64,000 bases of DNA from Mytilus galloprovincialis (Eukaryota > Mollusca > Bivalvia > Mytilida > Mytilidae), in assembly GCF_965363235.1 (NCBI RefSeq), contig NC_134838.1:3601001-3665000 (forward strand). The letters run 5' to 3'. Positions within the stretch are counted from its first letter, which is position 1. The number at the start of each line of letters is the position of its first letter. Shown piece after piece: positions 45,640 to 58,048 of this stretch. Under the pieces are notes generated by a model. It ran no database searches, had not been told where the DNA came from, and saw nothing but the letters and a program-made list of their open reading frames with translations. The translations under genes were made by a program, and so were the position numbers.

Positions 45640-48399
45640 ATGGAAATTATATATAAAAAAGTTACCGATATAAAAACTATCCGATTTCCCAATGGTGTTA
45701 TCTCACAGGAAGTTATTATTTTGTTTTTGTTTCTTAGATTTCATTTTGCGTTTGGGAAATCCTTTCAAAGTAATTTTATAAGTTTGGTATATAAGGACAT
45801 CTTAAATGTAATGTGTTATTCGGCGACTCAAGAGAATTGAACAACACATTTAATCGTTTCATTTCAAATCTAAGCCCTCATAATCCATTAAATAAGTTGA
45901 TATTTAAAAACAAAGTCAGCAAATTATGCCAGTAATGATAGTTATAAAACAAATAATATCTGCCATTACGTTCTTGAACTCAACCAGCCAGCCATTAAAT
46001 ATCATCTGTATTTATAATCTTATAGCTTCCTTGTTTAGCATTTAGTTAATAATCAAATGAAGTGCGCAGTTAAGTGATATGTAACTATAGGGGTTAGAAA
46101 AGATAAATGTCCTTATTACAGACGGAAGTAGAAATGGTAAAATAATTATACTTAATAATCCTGTCGAATTGATTTGATGAATTTGTTTTTAATTTCGAAA
46201 AGACACGAATGATAAGATATCTCGATGTCTTTTATTAAGGACAAAACAAAACGAAGACAGAGTATTTCTAAAAACAGAAATTTTTATTTCACTGCACTTA
46301 TTTAAAGTTAATGGAAGGTTAAAGTTTATCAAAGTTTTTTTAACTCTTCATTTTGGAAATATAAATATCGGATTTACACTGCTGATGACATAATCTGTCT
46401 TTGAGTTGTATTACATAGTGTTTTTTTCAGAATTGTTTCAAATATGCTTATATTTGACAAACTAAAAAGTTGTGAATCAGTTTTTGTCATTAACATAAAT
46501 CTACATGCAGCCAATATTATTTCAAGACTTTTTTAACCATCAAGATTTATGAAAATGTTCGGAAACAATATTTACAAAATGCAGTCTTTTTTAAGATAAA
46601 TGAAACAATTATGCGGTATTGTGCGGCTCATTTGAATATCATTAAACTACATATTGATCAATTGCAAATTTAGGTATTACATATAAGACAATAAAAGGTA
46701 AAATCACAAAAAATACTGAACTTAGAGGAAAATCAATTCGGAAAGTCCATAACCACATGGCAAAATCAAATAACAAAACGCATCAAAAACGAATGGACAA
46801 GAACTGTCATATTCCTGACTTGGTACAGGCATCTTTAAATGTAGAAAATGGTGGATTAAACCTGGTTTTATAAATGATTCTTTTTGAAAACGCATGATGA
46901 ACTCCGAAAAGAGATAACACCGGGTGCGTAGACTGCGAACTTCCTGCTTTGCATGTATCACTCCTCATGAAAATGTCTTGCAATAGATTCCGTTGTTCGC
47001 ATAGGGATACATATGCTCGTGTAAAATATAATCATATCGTTGAAAGCAAGACAGCTTATAATGCACAAACACTTTTGAGACATTTAGCTTAATTCATTAG
47101 TCTTATAGTGGGTTACATACTAAAAACTGTATTGAAAGGAATGGCCTTAATCTCGTATCTTCAAGCAAAGATATTGGAAAATCGTTGTTCTTAGCATTGT
47201 TTATGAACTAATTTGATATACGACAACTTCCAATCATGACAGGTGGTAAGAATGGCACTTGTACCGAAGAAATATCTTTTGACTTATAATCAATTACAAT
47301 CGCTGCAAGCAACAATTACTAGTACTGTGCAATTAGCATATTTCTTAATGTTACAAATGTGAGATTCAAAAACAATATAAACACTGAATATTAAGATACA
47401 TGTTGATGTCGATAGTCGTAGCATTAATGACAGCTTTAATATCAACACGATATAGATCCAGTTAGTAGTTGTTGAAAATAAATCTGTCTAATACCTAAAC
47501 ATATTCGTAAATGCATATACCAAGTCAGGAATATTACAGCTGAATTGCCTTTGTTCCGCTGTTTCATAACGTCTAACGTTTCATTTTGTTAGTTTTTATG
47601 TTCTTCCCCTGTTTTGAATGTATACCTTAGACTTTTGTATGTTTGTTAATAGTAACTTAAAAATTCAACCAAAATTCTTTTTATGAATAATTAAAAATCT
47701 CTAAATTTTGTCAAAAGAAAAGTAAGAAATATTTAACCATCTCTTTCAAATTTATTCACAATATTTCTAGACTCGGGCAATTTAGATATTTATGCAGAAT
47801 ACCGCTTTATGAATCCCATATTATCATATATGTCCAGTATAACATAACAAACGATGGGATAATAAAATGAATTTTAGAAATGTTTTACCGAGTGAGACAA
47901 GGTGCGTCTACAGGATTAGAACACATATTTCGACATACATGTATTATCTATACTCTAGAGGTGCATATTGTTTATACAGTGACCCCCAATAAAACACAGA
48001 TGGAAATCAATAAATAAGTTTCATCAGTCATTACTTAGAATTTCAATAAAAAATAATTTGACATAATTAAAATGAAAATGAATCATATATAAATATTTTT
48101 TAGCTATTGTCCTGGTTAACTTTTTAAATATGTAATTGCAAGAAGTATACATTTCTCTTCTTTACAATAAAAACTAAGTAATGTCTTAGTTTTTCGCTAT
48201 ATTCATACATATGAAAAACTTTATATTTCAAAAAACATTCACAACATGTTGAAATCGATGACAGCAATTTATGAAAATACATATTATGTAATCTTATATC
48301 AAATGCCTGATTTATATATGTATCCTCATATTATAAACATATAAAGCTTTTACATTGCGATACTGCAAACATAATCTGTAACTTTGTAACATGACTTAC
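45640..48399. other. No gene; one SINE-like copy
   Basis: 46690-46870 carries 'aaaatcacaaaaaatactgaactt', 'cggaaagtcc', 'catattcctgacttggtacaggcatc' and 'tagaaaatggtggattaaacctggttttat'. Nothing else recognised. Confidence 0.45.
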
Positions 48400-48480
48400 C
48401 TCGTCTGTTGAATATTTCTACTGTGATTTAGTTAACCAAGTTCTCCTTACTTATAACTCATTTTCATCAAGGCTGAATCG
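48400..48480 (-). other. Candidate 5' UTR exon of the GPCR gene
   Basis: On the minus strand, '...CAACAGACGAG' is followed by the consensus donor GTAAGTCA from 48399. Spliced to 34301 it adds no in-frame ATG and meets an in-frame TAA upstream, as expected for leader sequence. The 5' limit is arbitrary. The link rests on donor quality and position only. Confidence 0.25.
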
Positions 48481-49880
48481 CGATGATCGATATACAATAC
48501 GGAATCCTCTGTATCATACGGCTGTACGGTGATTGTATGTAGTAAAGAAAACCAATAATTTCCTTAATGTTACTCTTGACTGTGATTAAATATACCTCAA
48601 TTAGAGATTGGTCCTTACTGGACCAGAATGCATTTGTTTGGGACTTGCATTACATTTGAAGCTAAACAATCTACAATATTATTGTTTGAATCGGTTGTGT
48701 GATCAAAATAAGATTTAAGTAGACTAATGAAAAAGCCTTTCAAATAATAACAATAAGGTTTTTTTTATATTACAGTTAATAGATAAAAATAACACGTAAT
48801 AAATATCATGCATTCTGAGCGCTTATCTAAATTGACCTTCATTTGAAAATTTTAATCTTGAACATAGTAGAGGATATAATTCCCGGAAAATAATTATTAT
48901 TTCAATAATTAGAATATATCATACCCTTTAAAATTTGTTATTTTCATATTACAATTCAATGTTTCATAATATAATATTAATAAATAGATTTTCTACTAAG
49001 GAGTTCGTCCTCCGTCCCTTGATGTGTAATGGCATAAATATATGTCCAAATTGAAGAAAAAAAATAATACATTGTAAAGTTGTTGACTCGGTTATTTAAT
49101 TGTAAATAATTTTTTACAAGAAAAAAGTCACGCGTTGAAGCATTAACTTGTGTAAAAAGTACAATCTCAAAAATACTGACTCCGAGGAAAATTCAAAACG
49201 GAAAGTGCCTAATCAAATGACAAAATCAAAAGTCCAAACACATAGATGACAATAGAAAAGAACTGCCATATTCCTGACTTCATACAGGCATGTTCTTATG
49301 TTCTTACTGTGTGCCCGTATATAAAGTAATATTATCATCCTATAAGATGCATTGAAATTAGAATGCACTGCAAAAATTTCATCCCTCTAATCCACTTATA
49401 TTTTTTACAACTTCAGAGTAACCTTCTCTGAAAATACACCAGCAATAAATAGACTAAAAACCTTGAAGACAATACTGTAATTCATGTCAAAACATTTCAA
49501 GTTGGAATCAAACATTCAAAACCTTATATGTATCACGAGTTTATTGCAAATCAATATTAATTTGGTCAAAAAGTCAATAAGTCTAAAACATTCATTTGAA
49601 CTTTGACCAATCAAAATATGTTTTGGGCAAGTTAACTTTTACATGCTGTGACCAAAATCTTCTGTCAATGCTAGTTCCTGACAAAATTATTGATTGTTTT
49701 GCGAGGTCATCGTCCTTTTGGCTTTATTTGTCTTCAAAAGCATCAACAATTAAAAAAGGATTGTCTATTTTTGCAACATTACGAAGCAAATAAACATATT
49801 TTCTTTGTTGTAAAATTGGTTTTAACTGGAAATAATCCCAGACGATTCACTGTTACTAAATTTAAGATTATACCTAAACA
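48481..49880. other. No gene; one SINE-like fragment
   Basis: 49160-49300 is a SINE-like copy ('gaggaaaattcaaaacggaaagtgcctaatcaaatgac'). The remainder is A+T-rich with no supported frame. Confidence 0.4.
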
Positions 49881-49884
49881 AAAC

Positions 49885-49966
49885 ATTGTTGAAGGCCGCA
49901 CGGTGACCTATAGGTGTTAATTTCTGTGTTATTTGGAGAGTTGCCTCATTGGCAATCATACCACAT

Positions 49967-50000
<34 letters not shown>
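49885..50000 (-). repeat. GATGTGGTATG-family fragment ending in (AT)15
   Basis: Reverse-oriented 'gagagttgcctcattggcaatcataccacatc' is followed directly by 30 bp of alternating AT (49971-50000). The A/T-rich tract at the element's 5' end recurs in the other copies, so the microsatellite probably grew from the element's own end. Confidence 0.75.
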
Positions 50001-50002
<2 letters not shown>

Positions 50003-52600
50003 ATAAACAATGAAAGCTTTTATACTCAATAGTTAACAACACCCTAGTCTTGAAAATAGTCAAAAGTTATCTTTAAAGCATTTAGCATTGATGAGAAGAC
50101 ACAGTCTGTTACACACGCGGCTGACTTGTTGGAAGACTTAATGATTTAAGTTCAAAAACAAAAACGTGTCGTTCAATTCAAATGTAGTAAACTGACCGTT
50201 TAAATTAAGATAGATGTTCTTGTTATGTGAAAAAATCGAATATAACAAATGACAACAAATGAATCACCGTTAGAAGAGCGGAATAAATATACCAAATAGA
50301 TATACTCATTTAGAAGTAAGAGGCAAACTGACAACACAAAGTGAAGAGAAACGATGAAAAGACAATCCATCATTGCCTACACTTGAAAATGTCTGTACCA
50401 AGTCACAATTATGACAGATGTTGTTAATTCGTTTGATGTGTTTTACTTTCATTTTGCTATTTGATAAGGGACTTTCTGTTTTGAATTTTCCTCGGAATTT
50501 AGTATTTTTGTGATTTTATATTCTACAAAACACGACATTAGAATTTAAAGACTGAGCAAAAAGAACCCCATCAAAACAGGGGTAATTTCCGTTGCTCAAA
50601 AGTATTGAAAAAAAATGTCGATGCATTTGCATTTGCAAATTGAAGAAAGAAACAAAAACTTTTAAACTGTGTAAAATGATAATTAAAGTATTGACCTGGT
50701 CTTTGTGACGACCTGCAATTCGATTGTTTTCCCAAGACCTTTCTCATACCGACTCTATAACAACTTTCGTATTTTGATAATGTATTTCATTTTCTTCTGT
50801 GAAAATATGCATCTGTCACATTACCTTTATGATATACGTGTTACTTCCATTAAGGAAATGATGAGCGAATGCTGCAAATGATTAAAAGCGGGTCTGAGGT
50901 AAATTCCGGTGAAAATTGGAAATAAACTCATCATAAATATCGTAATTAAATTTGTGTACGCCAGAAGTGCGTTTCGTAAAAAAAAAGACTCATCATTGAC
51001 GCTAAAAAAAACCACCCACAAAATTCCGAACGGTTTTGCAAAACACAGCTTAGGTCAACTATTCCATGGGGTAGAAAATCCTTAATATTTAAAAAAATCA
51101 ACCCAGACATTAAAGATTATGTAGACTGTAATTATTTACTAAGCAAAAATAAACATTGATGCATTGTAAAACGTAGTTGATATTGTAGCGAAGTAAAGGT
51201 ATTGTAGGTTGTAAAGAGATGTTCATAATGAAAAACTCTCGTATTATGTATAGATTTAACACGAAGAAAATTACTATTATATGACTAATTAAAACAAACT
51301 TTAGAATTTTGAAGAAAACAAACGTAAAAATTAACTAAATTAAAAATCAAAAGAACGAAAAAAGAAATGCATGATAAAATGCTGTGAAAATTAAAACGAA
51401 TTAGTTCTAATTAGATAACTCAAATTATATCAGGTATATCCCCTTAAAATCGAAAGAACTGTTACAATCAATTATTGCTGAGTAGTTTCAGTCAGTTTGT
51501 CTGTTAACTAGTTTTCATTGCTTATTAAATTAAAGTTTTGTGCCTACGGTTCTGAAATAGTACAAAGCATAAATATTCTGAACTCCGAGGAAAATTCAAA
51601 ATAGAAAATCCCTTATCAAATGGCAAATTCAAAAGCTCAAACACATCAAACGAATGGATAACAACTGTCATATTCCTGACTTGGTACAGGTATTTTCTTA
51701 CGCAGAAAATGATGCATTGAACCTGGATTTATTTTACGGAAGTAAATAATGTTGATTTTCAAACAAGTCAATATTTTGTCCCGGTTAAATGACTTTTCAC
51801 TAAATAAATGCCTTGCCTGTGCATGGAGTTTGTCATATTAAACTTTACCTTTTTCCTCTTGTTATCGAATGTTTGAGGTATCTCTGGTACTCCTACAAAA
51901 AGTTATTAATTGTCTGAGATATACATTTTATCAAGTAGGCTGCAGGCTGGGAATTTTTGTTCAACCGACATATGTACTTTCAGTGAGAACAACGAAAAAA
52001 CTTTGTTACTGCAAAAAGAACACTGAGCCATTAGTTCTTGCTTAATATTTTTTGTTCTTTTCAACGAGAGCATATTAAAAAAACTGATAAGTATTACCAT
52101 TAGGGTTGCCAGATGTTTACCTCTCTTATAATGAATCAACTTATGGCTTAAATTTATAAAAACCCAACAACACACATAGGAAAGATGTTCCAACAGTAGA
52201 CATATATTTAGAAGCCATATTCCCAGTGTGTGAAATATCAAGATTCTTCGCATGCACTCTTACCAAATACGTCTTATGTTGACCTTGATATCACAATTCG
52301 AATTGAAATTCCAATTTCAAAAATTAAAAGCTGATTTGGTTTCCCTTCCTTGTTGTTGATCTTCCTTTGGTTCCTCTGTATATGTTTTAGTTTCCACAGT
52401 ATTCGCATGTTAACAGAAACGTCACTGGCTATTCTTCTATCTAAAGATGGAAGACGGCAACAACATCTTTAGTCACTGTGATTTTTTTTTATATCCTAAG
52501 GGTGTCTACTCCATGAAAATATTATCATAGCTGTTCTTTTTGCAAAAATCATTCGGAATGTTGGGTCATCAATGCTTTTGAACATCGAATTCGAACTTTA
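50001..52600. other. No gene; SINE-like and R3 fragments
   Basis: 50390-50520 (reverse) and 51570-51740 (forward) are SINE-like copies. 50930-51100 is a decayed R3 piece ('gtacgccagaagtgcgtttcgt'). Small open frames here are unsupported. Confidence 0.45.
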
Positions 52601-54740
52601 TTTATTTATTTTTTTAATTTTTTTATTCGAGACACTAATGAGTATTTTATAGAAGAAACGCACGTCTGGCTAACAAAAGTATCAGCCGGTATCTTTGATG
52701 AAATGTTGTGAATGACATATATCCTTGCAACACAATGTTAAGCCCTATTTATTAAACCACGAGAGTGAATGAAAATCTAGGTAAGACATTTGTTTCGAAT
52801 CAATAAAAGACAGACACAATAAACTCCATACTTTATTTGTTGCCATATTTCGAAGCGTGTAAGCTATCATCCTATTGTATAAAAGGTATTTGAACAAACT
52901 GAAGCAATATTTAGATACGCTATAGGATAGAAAAACAATTCTAATTCAAACTAAACATAAAAAATAATTTGATTCAGGATTTCGACACAAGCGCCAAAGT
53001 ATTGAACTTCAATATTTGGTATGGGTTGTTACTGACAAAAGGAAAAGTTTGAAAATGTAGAATGTAATTTATTTCCTTCCATCTATTAAATTTCTTCATT
53101 TACTTTTGAAAACATGTTTAAAATCAATGTGATCACGACCAATTTGCATATAAGACATATGAATTATTTTGGGTTGGGTAAAGATAATTTTCAATGACAT
53201 TGGTTCATGAAAATTATCTCGGGTGAGTTTTTTTTTCTCAATTTAATAGTCTTTTTCTTTAAATTTTTGTAGCACTGTCCCGAAAAGAATATACGAAGAC
53301 TCTAATCATATGTTAATAGCTGATAAATACAACACAATGGATCCTTTACTGGGTCTAAGTAACAGGTTAAAAAGTATAGATGCTGAGAATTGTTTAAGGA
53401 CTATTTCTGCTCAAACAGTTGAAGACTGGATGTAAGGTTGTATAATAACGACATAAAATTGAAGGACATCAGTCATGTTTTGTAAATATGCAGACCAAAA
53501 GTATTTCTTATTTCCCTTACCTTCATTAAAGAAACATCAATCACGTGTGGCTCTTTGATTCCAGTATTGATATTTAACTGTTTTTTATAATTGCACACTT
53601 ATTTGAATAAAAAAGCCATTTTTTGGTTGATAATTATATCAATTGCGGATATCAACATAGTTATCACGTTACATAAGTGTACAACATATTACGTTTGGGT
53701 ATAAAAACATCACGATATTTACTTTTGAAATCATTTGTACCAGGAAATTGCGTATTTATTCACAACAAGGGACTACAAAAACAATTATTTGACTTAATCA
53801 GATGCATTATAATTTTCTTACTTTTTTGGATCGGAATTCCCTTCTGAGATAGTTATCCGACAAGGCCTAATATATTTTTGTATTTCCTACTAATACGAGA
53901 ACATTTACAAGTTTGTGAAAATCCTGTCTTTTAATATCAGTATTATTCTTAAATACACTACTTCTAAAAAATACTAAATCAAATAATAATAATAATATAA
54001 CAATTATGACTCATTACATGGTTACAAAAGGAGAGGGCATTATTAAAAATCAGCAGGACTCCATTTACTTTATATGCCAGCTTTAGCTGGCACTTATGGT
54101 AGAAGCATCGTTTTGGAATAAAGAACGATAACTCTCTCTCTCTACACGACCCATCTGAAAAGTTTCGTCACTCTCGTTAAATCTCGTACGATTATTTTTT
54201 TTTAATGGCGGCCCAATTTAACGTTTCAACGCGAACTTGAAAAAACGGGACAGATAGGAATAATTTCAATATGAAATACGACATGAATTTTTATTTGTTT
54301 TACAGAAACAAGAATTTAGAAATTTTGTTAACTTGTGAAGTTTATTTAAATTTTATTGTACCACGGATACCGAAGTTAGGACAACAACATCTGTCGCCAT
54401 GTTTCGTCTGCTACAACTTTCCGTTATCAGTAAGGCCAAAACAAATTACTTGAATAATCACAGGTACTTCATTTAAAAGTCACAAAATCATAATTAACGA
54501 TAACATATTTAGCGTAAACGTTCCGTCCAGCCATGGGAACACAGAAAAAAAAACTCTCACGCAAGCAATACATTTCGGATTTTTTTTTATAATGAGTAAT
54601 GATCATGCCGGGTATACTCCGGTGCATTGATTGACCATGCAGGACTACTTATGTTCATCTGCCACATAATTCCACACATCAAGGAACAGTGATAATGACG
54701 TTGGTTATACTGTTGAATGTGATCACGGTTATTCATGTAG
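52600..54740. other. No gene; R3 fragment and A+T-rich DNA
   Basis: 52610-52710 is an R3 remnant ('gacactaatgagtattttatagaagaaacgcacgtctggc'). A small inverted repeat, GATAATTTTCA...TGAAAATTATC, lies at about 53185-53218. No coding sequence seen. Confidence 0.4.
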
Positions 54741-54742
54741 CC

Positions 54743-54881
54743 AATGGCGAATCCAGAACTTTTCATAAGGGGGGCACGCTGACGGGGCGCTCCAGTCATG
54801 CTTCAGTGATTCCCTATATAATCAACAAAATTTTCCCTACGAAAAAGCCCCCCCCCCCCCCCCCCCCTGGATCCGCCTATG
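54743..54881. mobile_element. Small MITE with internal C20 tract
   Basis: Ends AATGGCGAATCCAG and CTGGATCCGCCTATGG are imperfect inverses. GTAGCC flanks both sides (54737-54742 and 54882-54887). Twenty C residues lie at 54848-54867 next to the right end. Confidence 0.6.
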
Positions 54882-54887
54882 GTAGCC

Positions 54888-57800
54888 CACAGACTAAATC
54901 ACAACTTTAATAACAAAAGTTTAAAACAAACAAAAAATATTCCAATAATTCACAATCTTTTAATTCTATACTTCCTTTGGCAAACTCTCAACACATCTTT
55001 TTATTGATTATGTCACATATCAGATATCTACCTTATAAGTCCCAGGAGAAGGAAACTGTTTTGTTTTCTCTCTCTCCAAGGTTAATCATAAAAGGAGACT
55101 TGAGTCTGAGTAGTACATTTAGTACTGTATACATTAATGCTCCCATATTGTCCAAAATTATATTTTATGGGAAGATTATGATAACCCATGAGAATACCAT
55201 GACTTTGATACATGTAGGTATATACAGGGCATGTTACTTTGAAGAATGTGGGCTACATCCTTTAAAATTCAAGCTGCAGCAGTCCCTTGTATATATTTTA
55301 TGCATCAGTTTAAACCTGATCAAAACATTTTCACTCTACCAAGTACTTTATCACTATATAACTGTCACTCAGGTTCACATTTCAACCTATTTAGCAATAC
55401 ACACTTATGGTTACATGTATATAACCTCACAGTACCAAAATTGCACTCAGTTACCAAATTGTTATTCAGCAAAAAAAAAAACCTGAAGAAATCTTACAAG
55501 TTTTCTTTCACCATGACCATGTAAAGTTATATAATTGTCATCTTTTTAAAATGAGCAAATTAAATTTGTTACCAGCATCCTTTTCTTCAAAAAATAATAG
55601 TTGAAGCATGGAATAATGTCAAATTGTTTGAAATATTTGAAGAAATAAAACAAAACATCTGTTTATATTCCAGTTTTAAGGATTTGAAATTAACCATACA
55701 TGTAATGATGTATGGAATTTGAGTACTGACCTCATTACAGTATCATGGATTGTTTAGAGGTCATTTCAAACCCATTTTTCTATGACTCTACATGGACTCA
55801 AAATTAAATTGGTGTAACTATATCTTAAAGAAGGATAGTCTACAAAATAAGCACAGAATAAACTTTTGCCTGGTACATAAAAAAAAAAATGGTGAAAAAA
55901 AACTGACAATATACATGTAGGTGCAATTTCAGTATTCTCATGTTATCAACTTCACAACAGAACTACAAATTTATTTTCATGACCAAAACAAAAAAAAGGT
56001 ACAAACCTAAAGGCAATAAAAAGCTTCGCCATGCACAGCCTGATACAACCACAGATGTATATTTAGCATTTTAAAAACACCATTTTTTTATTTTCAGTTG
56101 AAATCAAACATATTCTCTTTTGAAAACAGGTATCAGGTGAACTCAAACATTTCTATTCAGCAGAAGTCTTTAACTTCTTAATTTCATATGATAGTAAGTC
56201 CAACAAAAATATTGAAAATGTGTACATTTAATTTTTTTTCTAGCTTCTCTCATGTGAAAGCGGTACCTTTTTGGTCACTATTTATGTGTTGCGTCTAAAT
56301 AAGAATTGTAACACTTTGTAGTGACTGAACAAGTTAAACAAATACTTCTCAAGAAACAGAAAAAGAAGACAACTTGGAACAGCACAAGTCATGCCAGTAT
56401 ACATGTATGTATGAATAAAAACTCAGATCTGACAGAATATCATGGACAACATGTTAGGCATATGTCCTTGTGAATATAAAGTGAGGAAAGTTATCAATAA
56501 TTCTGCAGATAATGCAATTTTACCAAGTGTTTTGTACATTTTCTGTTGACATTTTCACACAATAAGTGAAACATTCAAACAGGCTAAACTAAATTTGTAT
56601 TACTGAAAGTTTCAAACAATGACAAGTGTTTTATTTACCAAATAACTCATGTGTTTCTGTGAGAGAAAAAAAAACATGTGCAATTTTGGTAATTAAAGGG
56701 AAAGAAGATCCTTTTGCAGCTCACTGGCGCATATCAATTGTGAATATATATATACTTAGTTACCAAATATATTTTCTTTATCATGATACTCACGTCGACA
56801 TTATTAAGAAATACACATCATAGGAAAAATGCACTAATTACAGATAAAATATTTAAAACACCCTGTTTTGTGTGCATCTCCTTTCAAATCAGTATTTGTT
56901 GCATCTATATATACTAGACCAGTTAAATAAATGTAATTAAGTTAAATTTTGGAAGAAAAACCCAAAATTTTGAAAAAAAACCAACCCAAAAATGTTGTTC
57001 CATAACCAAAATATCAAGGTGCAAAAATCAATTCTAATCTTCCTTTTATGTATTGATCCTTCTAGTAAAATGTCATAGAGATCCATTCACTTATACTCAA
57101 GTTATTCTGTGGAAACTAAATGTGTCTTCTCGAAAACAACTATGACATGATTAAGCATTACTCGAAAGCAAATTTTTTGACATGCTTGTATTTCCCATTT
57201 CCATTCTCAATTTTATTCTGCTGTCATATAAAAACTTGAAAAGTAAACTACATCATGTACATGTAACAAACAAAAAATATATGCAAGAAATGACATAAAA
57301 CTGACTCTGAATACATGAGACTCACAAACTGAAGATGATCAGGTATACAAATGTTTTTTTATTCGAGTCGGATTTTTTTCACCGAAGCCTTTCAGCACTA
57401 TCAATTAAAAATTAAAATTATTTAGTCAAAATTTAACATTAGTATTAAAGTTTATCATAACAAATTGGCAAATATAGCCATTATCACCTAAAAAACTACT
57501 GTGTACAGACTTATCTGTGCGCTTTGGGAAGTTTTAAATGTTTTTAGATATATAAAAGTTAAATTTATTTTGCATATCTGAAAGATAAAATCATTTTTGG
57601 TGAAGTTCTGGATTCAAAATATTTTTTTTGTCCTCTGCTTGAACAGATTTTTTATTCATCAATTTGGGAATCTGGATATTTTTTTAGGAAAAATACCATA
57701 ACCCCTCCTGCCTTTTCAAGTTCAATGATCGTTCCCTAAACATTTTCCATCTGAAGTTATAATTTTATTTTAGACATAAACAATATGTTAATGTAGCCTA

Positions 57801-57970
57801 GGACATTCGTTCTGAACATGCATGAAATATTTGCCACTGGACGTTCAACAACCAACAACCAATCAATATATATAGGACATTGTCTTAGTATTTATTTAAT
57901 AGTTAGCAATACAGCTTATAGGTATATCATAAATAGGTACATGTATAAAGCTGGCATTTAAGGTAGCGCC
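54888..57970. other. Repeat-poor stretch without a recognisable gene
   Basis: Few of the window's repeats occur here. Words such as 'acatgta' are frequent and a minus-strand AATAAA lies near 55000, so it might be a long minus-strand 3' UTR or a non-coding transcript. An open frame at 54977-55486 (+) has no recognisable domain and no coding signature. A 'gccactggacgttcaacaaccaac' repeat fragment lies at 57833-57860. Confidence 0.35.
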
Positions 57971-57974
57971 TTCC

Positions 57975-58045
57975 TCATATTAACAGTTATCAAAGGTACC
58001 AGGATTATAATTTAGTACGCCAGACGCGCGTTTCGTCTACATGAA
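57975..58045 (+). repeat. Repeat R3 fragment
   Basis: 'taacagttatcaaaggtaccaggattataatttagtacgccagacgcgcgtttcgtctacatgaaactcgt' begins the same way as 38575-38650. Confidence 0.75.
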
Positions 58046-58048
58046 ACT

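Larger units (their letters stand above)
35570..46330. repeat. Diverged local duplications (blocks near 35.6, 37.0-38.4, 40.8-42.3, 42.9-43.7 and 46.1 kb)
   Basis: Recurring ordered phrases: 'gttcggtgataaagctgttatctaaatatacattt' (35600, 37020, 42930); 'atgatcctaccgaa.ttgat.gatgaatt' (37460, 40755, 43385, 46160); 'aaagttcagatg.tttgt' (37618, 43548); 'ac.taacaaaattatc' (37702, 43628); 'gcagaaggaagta' (38328, 42041); 'gcaaatacat.acaaatt' (38398, 42266). They look like old tandem segmental copies, later interrupted by retroelements. No coding content. Confidence 0.55.

Noticed and set aside
54977..55486. 169-aa open frame on the plus strand
   Set aside because: No recognisable domain, no codon signature, and a second overlapping frame is also open. 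More likely chance in A+T-rich DNA.
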